This document shows, piece after piece, positions 1-5,528 of a DNA stretch of 7,183 nucleotides. This DNA is from an uncultured Collinsella sp. Its GTDB lineage: Bacteria > Actinomycetota > Coriobacteriia > Coriobacteriales > Coriobacteriaceae. Position numbers and translations under genes: made by a program. Below the pieces are notes generated by a model. The model was not told the origin of the DNA. It ran no database searches and was given only the letters and a program-made list of their open reading frames with translations. The stretch's first letter is position 1, and each line of letters opens with the position of its first letter. The stretch covers positions 1 to 7,183 of the forward strand of contig CAAEVD010000103.1 of the NCBI GenBank assembly GCA_900759435.1. The letters run 5' to 3'.

Positions 1-1
1 G

Positions 2-160
2 ACCGACGGCGACGGCGTCGCCCGCCAGCCCCTGGCCCCGACCCGCGAGGGCTACACCTTCGCCGGCTGGACCTACGACTCCGAGGGTACCGATCCCGTC
101 GACTTCAGCAAGCCGCTGGTCGGCGGCGGCGACCACGCTACCCTGTTCGCTCAGTGGACC
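2..160 (+). repeat. Tandem coding repeat, copy 1 (period 264 bp)
   Basis: This matches 266-424 at an offset of exactly 264 bp (88 codons) with no indels. Across about 17-114 only about four bases differ. Divergence rises towards the end of the unit. It encodes one Listeria/Bacteroides-type repeat. The copy may begin before the window. Confidence 0.85.
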
Positions 161-859
161 GAGGACAAGGGAGCTGACGTTGACGAGAACAAGAACGTCA
201 AGGATGTCCTCTACTTCGCCAACGGTGGTGTATTCTTCGACGGTAATGTGACGCTCCAGGGCGTTACTGATTCCGACGGAGTCGCCCGCCAGCCCCTGGC
301 ACCGACCCGCGAGGGCTACACCTTCGCCGGCTGGACCTACGACTCCGAGGGCACCGACCCGGTCGACTTCAGCAAGCCCGTCCAGGGCGGCGGCGACCAC
401 GTGACGTTCTACGCCCAGTGGACCAAGAACGAGACGCCTGCTGTCCAGACCCACAAGGTCAATTTCTACGTTGATGGTTCCACCACTACGGTTGAGGTCG
501 AGGACGGTAAGACTGTTGCTCAGCCCACTGATCCTTCCGTCGACGGCTTCAACTTTGTCGGCTGGTCTTCTTCCAAGGAGTCCTTCAAGAAGTTTGACTT
601 CTCTACTCCTATCACCGAGGACACCACTGTCTACGCTTTCTTTACCGCTAAGACCCCCAAGTCCGAGACTTTGAAGAAGGATGAGGGCAAGAAGCAGGTT
701 GCTGCCGATAAGAAGGACGAGGCTAAGGCCGAGAAGAAGGACGACGCCGCCCTTGCTTCTACCGGCGATCCGACCTTCGTTGTGACCTCTGCTGCCGCCC
801 TTACCGGCGCTGTGGCTGTCGCTGTGGGCATGTACATGACCAAGCGTCGCGAGCACTAA
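2..859 (+). CDS. Cell-wall-anchored Listeria/Bacteroides-repeat surface protein (3' end only)
   Basis: The 5' end lies outside the window; 285 codons plus TAA are visible and the frame is open from base 2. Residue numbers here count from that base. Residues 1-53 and 89-141 are two near-identical units (G-Y-T-F-A-G-W, then D-F-S-K-P, ending Q-W-T) of the InlB B-repeat / Listeria-Bacteroides (Flg_new-like) type, a small extracellular beta fold. Residues 151-216 are a diverged third unit (V-N-F-Y-V-D-G, F-N-F-V-G-W, ending V-Y-A-F-F). A charged Lys/Asp/Glu/Ala linker follows (about 217-249), then LASTG (251-255), a hydrophobic Ala/Val segment and the tail KRREH. This is a classic sortase signal. 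LAxTG is the form associated with class E sortases of actinobacteria, so the protein is probably covalently wall-linked. Adhesion is a common role for such proteins but nothing here shows the ligand. Terminators follow directly, so it ends its transcription unit. Confidence 0.85.
   Translation, partial: TDGDGVARQPLAPTREGYTFAGWTYDSEGTDPVDFSKPLVGGGDHATLFAQWTEDKGADVDENKNVKDVLYFANGGVFFDGNVTLQGVTDSDGVARQPLAPTREGYTFAGWTYDSEGTDPVDFSKPVQGGGDHVTFYAQWTKNETPAVQTHKVNFYVDGSTTTVEVEDGKTVAQPTDPSVDGFNFVGWSSSKESFKKFDFSTPITEDTTVYAFFTAKTPKSETLKKDEGKKQVAADKKDEAKAEKKDDAALASTGDPTFVVTSAAALTGAVAVAVGMYMTKRREH
266..424 (+). repeat. Tandem coding repeat, copy 2 (period 264 bp)
   Basis: Second copy of the unit at 2-160. 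The bases between the two matched blocks (161-265) encode a linker and the first strand of the next unit. The downstream unit at about 452-649 is related only at protein level, so the recent duplication or homogenisation involves the first two copies. Confidence 0.85.
752..856 (+). other. LASTG sortase-type cell wall sorting signal
   Basis: These codons encode L-A-S-T-G, then D-P-T, about 20 mostly hydrophobic residues rich in Ala, Val and Gly, and the basic terminus K-R-R-E-H. Order and spacing are those of a Gram-positive sorting signal. Alanine in the second position points to an LAxTG-type (class E sortase) substrate rather than LPxTG. No sortase gene lies in the window. Confidence 0.75.
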
Positions 860-904
860 ACTCTACTAGTGTTTACCTCCGGGCTTTATTAGCCCAAACC
901 TGAT

Positions 905-945
905 AGCCGCGTGGGGACCCGACCCCCACGCGGCTTTTATGTTTT
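905..945 (+). terminator. Rho-independent terminator of the surface-protein gene
   Basis: A perfect 11-bp GC-rich stem pairs 906-916 with 924-934 around a 7-base loop, followed by TTTTATGTTTT. The T tract is on the plus strand only, so it serves the gene ending at 859. A minor hairpin (GGGCT/AGCCC, 881-895) sits just upstream. Confidence 0.9.
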
Positions 946-1002
946 AGTTATCTTGTTGAGTTTTTCGACTTCTGCATACGTTTTTTGATGTCCACGCCAT
1001 AT

Positions 1003-1041
1003 AAAGGGGCGCCGCTGCGATGTGTGCAGCGGCGCCCCTTT
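1003..1041 (-). terminator. Terminator of the minus-strand FHA/kinase block, possibly bidirectional
   Basis: A perfect 16-bp stem pairs 1003-1018 with 1026-1041 around a 7-base loop. It lies 29 bases past the stop of the minus-strand FHA gene. On the minus strand the hairpin ends in TTT and then TATAT; on the plus strand it is followed by a T-rich but interrupted stretch. It could work both ways between the convergent genes. Confidence 0.75.
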
Positions 1042-1070
1042 GTGTTGATTCTTATTGGGCGGGCTCGGCC

Positions 1071-2060
1071 CTAGGCCAACGCGCGTACGTCTGAGGAGAT
1101 CTTCAGCACCAAAAACTCGGTCGAGGAGCCCAGTTTGAGCAGGTCGCCGTCGTGGATAGGAAACTGCTTGTCCTCGTCATCGGAGGTGCGTAGCGAACGT
1201 GGCTTTTCGATAACGGTGGTCGCGCCGTTGCGTGTCACCAGCACCGTTCCATTAGTGGAGTGCAGGCCGCTCGCGAGCCATGCTCCGTTGGAAAACGCTA
1301 CACGCAGGTGCCGACGGGATACATCGGGTCCTACGTTGGTGATGGCGTTTTGGTCGTGTGCAAAAGAGCCTAGTACCGTACCCTCGGGATCGAGGCTCAA
1401 AGGATAGATCGGCGGCAAGGCCGAGCCGTCTTTCGCAAGCCTGAGCAGCCCCAGTTTTGCAGGAGGCTCGTTGACCTTGCGGTTGGTGCACCGCGCCTGG
1501 ACGACCTCGGCGGTCTCGAGCGTGCCAAAGGTCTGGGCCAGTTGCGTTATGGCAAAGTCTTTGACCTCGGAGGCGGCGGCATTGGGATCGGCCAAGCATC
1601 CGCAGACCGTTAGCGCAAGAAGCTCCAAAAGGCGCCGATCGCTTTGCTTGAGGCCAGGCATGACAGCGATGCGGTCAAAGATATTGCGCAGGATGGAACC
1701 ATCGAGCCCCCAGTGTTCGAGCGACGTTGCCATGCGCTCGAGGGCATGCGCCGTAATGGCTTGCTGGCGAGCGTTGGCGGCCGCTGGACTGCTGCCGCTG
1801 CCGATTTTTACAGCGGCAGCCAAGCTCTGGACGCTCTGCGAAAAATCGGCAAACATCTCGGGGTCGATCTTGTCGGTGCCCGGAACGACGTGCACCACGC
1901 GTCGCGATAGAAACGTCTTTTCTGCAATGCGAAATCGTGGGGCCGGTTTGGAGCCAATCGGCTTGTCCGAAATCAGGATGCGCGCCGCTTCGCGATTGTT
2001 GATCTGCAGGTCGCACTTAAGGAAATCAAAGAGCACCTCGGAAGGTGTTTCCGCACGCAT
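1071..2060 (-). CDS. FHA-domain protein, downstream of kinase (FHA paralogue B)
   Basis: A 329-residue cytoplasmic protein with no signal peptide or membrane segment. The C-terminal FHA domain spans about residues 229-321: V-L-G-S at the first strand, S248-R-R-H251, N270-G271, and a closing H-D-G-D then L-K-L-G. FHA domains bind phosphothreonine peptides, so it is probably a reader or substrate of the kinase encoded just upstream (35 bases between stop and start). The first 200 residues match no family I recognise but align with paralogue A (I-N-N-x-x-A-A, F-[IL]-S-R, G-C-L-x-D-P, L-G-L-L-R). The usual FHA Arg after the first Gly is Ser here. I chose ATG 2060 because AAGGAG sits 9 bases upstream. 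A longer frame to 2162 overlaps the kinase gene and has no conserved residues. Confidence 0.85.
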   Translation of the reverse strand: MRAETPSEVLFDFLKCDLQINNREAARILISDKPIGSKPAPRFRIAEKTFLSRRVVHVVPGTDKIDPEMFADFSQSVQSLAAAVKIGSGSSPAAANARQQAITAHALERMATSLEHWGLDGSILRNIFDRIAVMPGLKQSDRRLLELLALTVCGCLADPNAAASEVKDFAITQLAQTFGTLETAEVVQARCTNRKVNEPPAKLGLLRLAKDGSALPPIYPLSLDPEGTVLGSFAHDQNAITNVGPDVSRRHLRVAFSNGAWLASGLHSTNGTVLVTRNGATTVIEKPRSLRTSDDEDKQFPIHDGDLLKLGSSTEFLVLKISSDVRALA

Positions 2061-2069
2061 GATGCGAGA

Positions 2070-2075
2070 CTCCTT
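2070..2075 (-). promoter_or_regulatory. Ribosome binding site deciding the start of FHA paralogue B
   Basis: AAGGAG on the minus strand with a 9-base spacer to ATG at 2060. This places initiation there and not at 2162. Confidence 0.8.
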
Positions 2076-2095
2076 TCTGGTATCCGGTAAAGGTG

Positions 2096-4105
2096 TTAGA
2101 TGCAAAAGCCGGGTAGGACATAGGTCTTTTGGTCCGGAGCGTTTCCGGGCGTTGCCCAGCAAAACACGTCGCCGTCTTTTCCAACGCGGTTAAAGTACGT
2201 CGAGTCGGCGCCCTCGCTGCAGTCGGCGCTGGGGGTGCGCTCCCAGTAGCAGATTTTTTTGCCAGAGACGGTGCGGATCATGGCTTCGTTTGTGGTCAGG
2301 CCGCTCACGCTCTGCTCGCGATAGAGCTGGTACTGATCGCCTTCTCCGCTGTAGAGGGCAGAAAGGTACTCGCTGCCTTCTGCGAACGTTTCGGGCGCTT
2401 GGCAGCCGCACAGCTCGCTCATGGACGGTAGCCAGAGTATGTCGTCGGTGGCGGTGATGCTGGAGACGTCTTTGGTGCCGCCGGTGTTGTTGGTGAGCTT
2501 TCGCACCGAGCGAATCTGATTACGGAGATCGTCGGGCAGCGTAGCCATGCCCTTGTCCGCCAACCATTCACGAAGCGACGATTGCTCCCAGCCGCCCGTC
2601 GCGGCGTGGTCGTTTACGGCGCGCATGGCGATGGGGGTACGGAACATAAAGGTGATGCCCGCGGGGAGGCCGTCATCGGTGAGCGTGTCTGCCTTAAAGC
2701 CAACGATCTGGATTTGTGCCTTGGTCCCGTCGGAAAGCCTGACAGTCTTGGTGTTCTCGTTTTCGAGCGACTGCTTGCTGTTTACCAGGTGGTAGGTTTC
2801 GGCAATCGCGAGCGCGTTTTTGTTGGAAGATGTCTCTTGTATTTTGCGGGAGATCAGGGCGAGTTCTTCCCAGGTGTAATCGTCGAGTGACGGCTTGATG
2901 CCGTGCGCCAGGTCGATAAGCCCCCAGCATCCCGTGGCAATGGCAGAGCCTGCTATGCCGGCAACGCAGACGCCGCCGAGCGCGAGCGCAGCGCGACGCG
3001 AGATGACTGGGTGGCGCGTCTGAGCCTTGTCGGAGCCGGAAGGCTTCGGTTGCTGGCTAAAGTCGATCGGGGTGGGCAGCGGCGTGTGTGGCTCAAAATC
3101 GATGTCTTTAATCCAGGCATCGAGCTTGCCGACAATCGTAGACAGCGGCGCGCGCTGGGACTGCTCGTTATGGATACCGCTCATAATGACATCGACAAGC
3201 ATTTGGTCGCCGGGTACGCGTGCCTCAAGCGGCTCGAGCTCGTGCTCGATCTTGTACAGGTAGGGCGACTGGTCCATATGCTCGTTTAGGCGATATGGCG
3301 TGTGACCGGCATAGAGCGTGTAGAGTATGCTGCAGAGCTCGTATGTATCGATACTGGGCGACGTACGCAGCGGCGCCAGCTCGGGGATGTCGTTGGAGAG
3401 CATCTCGGGTGGGGCGAACTCGGGGGTGCCGTTGCGCCAGATGCCAGTCGACATGGTAAACGAGGGGTCTGAGCGCTTGATGCTCGAGCTGCCCAGATCG
3501 ACTAGGCAAAGGTCAAAACTGCAGTGTGCAATCTGCTGGGCAAGGGACCGGCGCGTCGTGCGAATAATGATGTTGCGCAAGGAGATATCACGGTGCGCAA
3601 ACGGCGCATCGAGCTTTTGGGCACCCAGGAGAATCTCTCCCAGGCGTTTTCCAATCGCGGCGACGGTGTTTGCGGGAATGTGGTCGCCCTCGGCGGGGTC
3701 GGTTAGCTCTGCCGCAGCATCGCGAAGGGGCAGGCCTTCAATCCACTCCATAAGGATGGCCGGTACGGAGCCGGTATAGCCGTAGCCATAGGTTTTGGGA
3801 AAGCCGCCCAACAGTGAGACGGCTGCAAGATTGCGATACTCCTCGGTAAGCGTCTTGATGCCCGAGGGGCTGATGGCGGAGCCGTTTTCATCACAGCCGC
3901 TGAGGGGCAACAGCGTCTTGAGCGCAAAGGTCTCGCCCTCGGTGTTGGCGACCTTGCGAAGATGGTGGGAACCGCCGCCGACTGCCCCACAATCCAACAG
4001 GGTGGTAAAGCGGCGAATGGTATCGGAGTCTTCGGTGGTCGCAAACATGGCGTTTGGTTCAAAGGGGGACAACGCGATGATATCCATGTCCGTGTCGTAC
4101 GTCAC
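2096..4105 (-). CDS. Transmembrane Ser/Thr protein kinase with C-terminal DUF6273-like domain
   Basis: A 669-residue protein. The kinase domain (about 35-335) looks active: Gly loop G40..G43-G-G, ATP lysine K63 in A-L-K, likely helix-C Glu at 88/89, catalytic loop H171-R-D173 with N178, metal-binding D203-L-G205, A231-P-P-E234, and helix-F D253. A Pro-rich linker leads to R370-R-A and one membrane segment (about 372-397). With basic residues on the N side this predicts kinase inside and C-terminus outside. The outer part (about 398-669) resembles DUF6273: W506-E-Q-S-S-L-R-E-W-L, T-D-D-I-L-W-L-P-S-M-S-E-L, then Y-W-E-R-T-P and a V-L-P-G ending. That domain may sense an external signal. It is sandwiched between two FHA genes, its probable partners. 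The GTG start is backed by AAGGA 7 bases upstream; ATG 4087 lacks this spacing. No PASTA repeats are present, so it is not a PknB/Stk1-type wall sensor. Confidence 0.88.
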   Translation of the reverse strand: MTYDTDMDIIALSPFEPNAMFATTEDSDTIRRFTTLLDCGAVGGGSHHLRKVANTEGETFALKTLLPLSGCDENGSAISPSGIKTLTEEYRNLAAVSLLGGFPKTYGYGYTGSVPAILMEWIEGLPLRDAAAELTDPAEGDHIPANTVAAIGKRLGEILLGAQKLDAPFAHRDISLRNIIIRTTRRSLAQQIAHCSFDLCLVDLGSSSIKRSDPSFTMSTGIWRNGTPEFAPPEMLSNDIPELAPLRTSPSIDTYELCSILYTLYAGHTPYRLNEHMDQSPYLYKIEHELEPLEARVPGDQMLVDVIMSGIHNEQSQRAPLSTIVGKLDAWIKDIDFEPHTPLPTPIDFSQQPKPSGSDKAQTRHPVISRRAALALGGVCVAGIAGSAIATGCWGLIDLAHGIKPSLDDYTWEELALISRKIQETSSNKNALAIAETYHLVNSKQSLENENTKTVRLSDGTKAQIQIVGFKADTLTDDGLPAGITFMFRTPIAMRAVNDHAATGGWEQSSLREWLADKGMATLPDDLRNQIRSVRKLTNNTGGTKDVSSITATDDILWLPSMSELCGCQAPETFAEGSEYLSALYSGEGDQYQLYREQSVSGLTTNEAMIRTVSGKKICYWERTPSADCSEGADSTYFNRVGKDGDVFCWATPGNAPDQKTYVLPGFCI

Positions 4106-4111
4106 GGGGCG

Positions 4112-4118
4112 ATCCTTT
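4112..4118 (-). promoter_or_regulatory. Ribosome binding site deciding the GTG start of the kinase
   Basis: AAAGGAT on the minus strand; AAGGA is 7 bases from the GTG at 4105. The in-frame ATG at 4087 would be 25 bases away, so GTG is preferred. Confidence 0.7.
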
Positions 4119-4181
4119 CGAGAAAAAAGTGCATAGCGATAATGTTAGTGAAAAGGTAGCGCAACCGTTGCCTTAATCGAA

Positions 4182-4225
4182 AAGGTGCCGTTATTTGCAT
4201 GGGTTGATGCAAATAACGGCACCTT
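4182..4225 (-). terminator. Perfect 19-bp hairpin between FHA paralogue A and kinase genes (terminator or attenuator)
   Basis: Bases 4182-4200 pair perfectly with 4207-4225 around a 6-base loop. On the minus strand the stem runs into TTTT and then CGATTAAGG, while on the plus strand GTGCG follows. It is therefore oriented for transcripts of the FHA gene ending at 4249. It may end that transcript, reduce read-through into the kinase, or protect a 3' end. Between it and the kinase start (4106-4181) I see no convincing promoter, only weak AT-rich candidates. Confidence 0.75.
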
Positions 4226-4248
4226 GTGCGTCGAAGATGTGTGGCGGG

Positions 4249-5205
4249 CTAGTCTGTGATGCGAATGACCAAGAAGCGCGTCGTGGCACCCAAGCAAAGC
4301 GTGTCTCCGTTGTGAATCTCGACGGGGGTGTTGGCAAAGTTGGCGGGGCGCTCGCGTCTGGGCGGTTCGATAGCCTGTCGGCAGCGGTCGACGCCCGAGA
4401 TCAAAAACGATCCGTTGGTGGAGCCGAGACCCTGCGCAAGCCAGCGTCCGTCTTGGAGCCAAATACGCAGGTGCTGGCGCGAGACGTCGGAATCGACGTC
4501 GGTGATGGCGTTCTCGTCTCCCGTCAGCGACCCGATAATGCTGCCCACCGGGTCCGTGGTAAGGGGACGCAGCGGCGGTCGTGCCGAGTTGCCCACGACG
4601 CGCAGCAGCCCCAGACGAATGTCTCCCGTGGGGCGCGCGGTTGTCGAGAAAAACGAGGTGACGGTCGTCTCGACCGTGCCGAGTGTCGAGAGCATCTGGT
4701 CGGACACAAAGGACTCGGTGTATTCGATGGCGCGGGCGGGGTCGCCAAGGCAGCCGGTAACGATAAAAAAGACCAGATGGATGTAGAGGCGATCTTTGAT
4801 GTCGCTATCGTCAGCGGTCTCGATGCGCTCAACGCCGTTTCTAAAGAGCATGCCGTCGACGCCGCAATTGGTAAGGGCATCCTGCATGTCTGGGACGCAC
4901 GACTCCATATAGCGTTTAGCGACCTTGCTCAGCGATTGGGGGTCGGAGCCTCGGTTTTGCATGATGAGGTTGAGTATCTGGCGCGCACTTTGTTCAAAGG
5001 GCACAAACAGCGGCTCGGGAAGGTCACCGGGTTTGGCGTGAACGATTTCGCGTGAGATAAACGACGGGACCGTCAAGCGTTCGGAGATGAGGCGTCCACC
5101 GTAACGGGCGTTGCCGGCCATGAGAATTTGCGCGGCGTTACCGTTGTTGATGCGACCGAGTGACTTAAGCCCGGCGTACAGTGCACAAGATGGGGTGTCG
5201 GCCAT
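4249..5205 (-). CDS. FHA-domain protein, upstream of kinase (FHA paralogue A)
   Basis: A 318-residue protein with no signal peptide. The C-terminal FHA domain covers about 221-316: I-I-G-S, S242-R-Q-H245, N264-G265, then H-N-G-D and L-C-L-G before the last strand. The N-terminal 200 residues are of unknown family but align with paralogue B through conserved blocks (I-N-N-x-x-A-A, S-F-I-S-R, G-C-L-G-D-P-A, L-S-T-L-G-T-V-E-T), so the two arose by duplication. FHA domains recognise phosphothreonine, and the kinase gene lies 143 bases downstream on the same strand. Residues 176-183 (G-T-V-E-T-T-V-T) resemble the phosphorylated Thr-Thr site of mycobacterial GarA. The ATG at 5205 is the natural start of the conserved region, but its leader carries a G10 run between the SD core and ATG. 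Confidence 0.87.
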   Translation of the reverse strand: MADTPSCALYAGLKSLGRINNGNAAQILMAGNARYGGRLISERLTVPSFISREIVHAKPGDLPEPLFVPFEQSARQILNLIMQNRGSDPQSLSKVAKRYMESCVPDMQDALTNCGVDGMLFRNGVERIETADDSDIKDRLYIHLVFFIVTGCLGDPARAIEYTESFVSDQMLSTLGTVETTVTSFFSTTARPTGDIRLGLLRVVGNSARPPLRPLTTDPVGSIIGSLTGDENAITDVDSDVSRQHLRIWLQDGRWLAQGLGSTNGSFLISGVDRCRQAIEPPRRERPANFANTPVEIHNGDTLCLGATTRFLVIRITD

Positions 5206-5213
5206 TTGTTTTA

Positions 5214-5228
5214 CCCCCCCCCCTCCTC
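5214..5228 (-). promoter_or_regulatory. Shine-Dalgarno region of FHA paralogue A fused to a G10 homopolymer
   Basis: On the coding strand the leader reads GAGGA, then ten G (C10 at 5214-5223 on the plus strand), then TAAAACAA and ATG. If AGGAGG at the left edge is used, the spacer is 16 bases, too long for good initiation. The G run itself can pair with the anti-SD through G-U wobble closer to the start. Changes in tract length would shift SD spacing. Confidence 0.65.
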
Positions 5229-5260
5229 AAAAAGTGACATTAAATACGTAAGCATGGTCA

Positions 5261-5266
5261 ATTATA
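5261..5266 (-). promoter_or_regulatory. Candidate -10 box for the FHA/kinase block
   Basis: A perfect TATAAT on the minus strand, about 55 bases before the ATG at 5205. No good -35 is found at 16-18 bases upstream and there is no extended TGn, so it may be weak or need an activator. Confidence 0.4.
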
Positions 5267-5423
5267 GGCGCTTTGCAGCTCGAAATGCTCGCCAGGGGGC
5301 GCGGGCGGTGTAAATCGCTGCCGGAAGACAGCAAATCAAAAAGCGGAGAGCGGATTAATAAGCTGGGAAAACGCGTTAGCAAGACCGTTGTGGGCAACAT
5401 TTGGCATGATGTCGCTTAGGCTT

Positions 5424-5452
5424 TTGGTCACGGGACCGTGCGGTACCATAAA
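5424..5452 (+). promoter_or_regulatory. Weak candidate promoter for mfd
   Basis: TTGGTC (5424-5429), a 17-base spacer and CATAAA (5447-5452) would start RNA near 5459, upstream of the leader hairpin. Matches to consensus are 3/6 and 4/6, so this is tentative. There is too little room between the hairpin and the RBS for a normal promoter downstream. Confidence 0.25.
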
Positions 5453-5475
5453 CGTTAATGAACTTTGACGAACGA

Positions 5476-5503
5476 CCCGCCGAGCTTGCCTCGGCGGGCT
5501 TTT
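5476..5503 (+). terminator. Terminator-like hairpin in the mfd leader
   Basis: A perfect 9-bp GC-rich stem pairs 5476-5484 with 5490-5498 around a 5-base loop, followed by CTTTT. It ends only 25 bases before the mfd start codon. No plus-strand gene precedes it in the window, so it either ends a short leader or ncRNA transcript or acts as an attenuator for mfd. Confidence 0.65.
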
Positions 5504-5517
5504 GGCGTTGCAATGCC

Positions 5518-5522
5518 GGAGG
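5518..5522 (+). promoter_or_regulatory. Ribosome binding site of mfd
   Basis: GGAGG with a 6-base spacer to ATG at 5529, near-ideal and decisive for this start. Confidence 0.85.
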
Positions 5523-5528
5523 AACAGC

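Larger units (their letters stand above)
5206..5528. other. Divergent intergenic region between the FHA/kinase block and mfd
   Basis: These 323 bases hold the G10 leader and TATAAT box of the minus-strand block, and a weak promoter candidate, hairpin and RBS for mfd. The middle (about 5290-5420) shows no convincing gene. A 44-codon plus-strand frame (5285-5419) exists but has no ribosome site and matches nothing I know. Confidence 0.6.

Noticed and set aside
2061..2162. N-terminal extension of FHA paralogue B to a start at 2162
   Set aside because: It overlaps the kinase 3' end, its residues have no match in the paralogue, and AAGGAG lies 9 bases before the ATG at 2060.
1471..2193. Plus-strand frame of 240 codons opposite FHA paralogue B
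   Set aside because: It is antisense to a motif-supported gene, and its translation looks like low-complexity Arg/Ser-rich shadow sequence.
4195..5055. Long plus-strand open frame of 286 codons
   Set aside because: It is antisense to FHA paralogue A, whose conserved motifs and paralogy are clear. The antisense protein has no recognisable features.
1071..5205. Possible phage-defence kinase system
   Set aside because: Some defence systems use Ser/Thr kinases, but here no nuclease, other effector or mobile context is present. The FHA partners and outer sensor domain fit ordinary signalling better.
5285..5419. Plus-strand 44-codon open frame in the divergent intergenic region
   Set aside because: It has no Shine-Dalgarno sequence and no recognisable product. 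I mention it only as part of the intergenic region.
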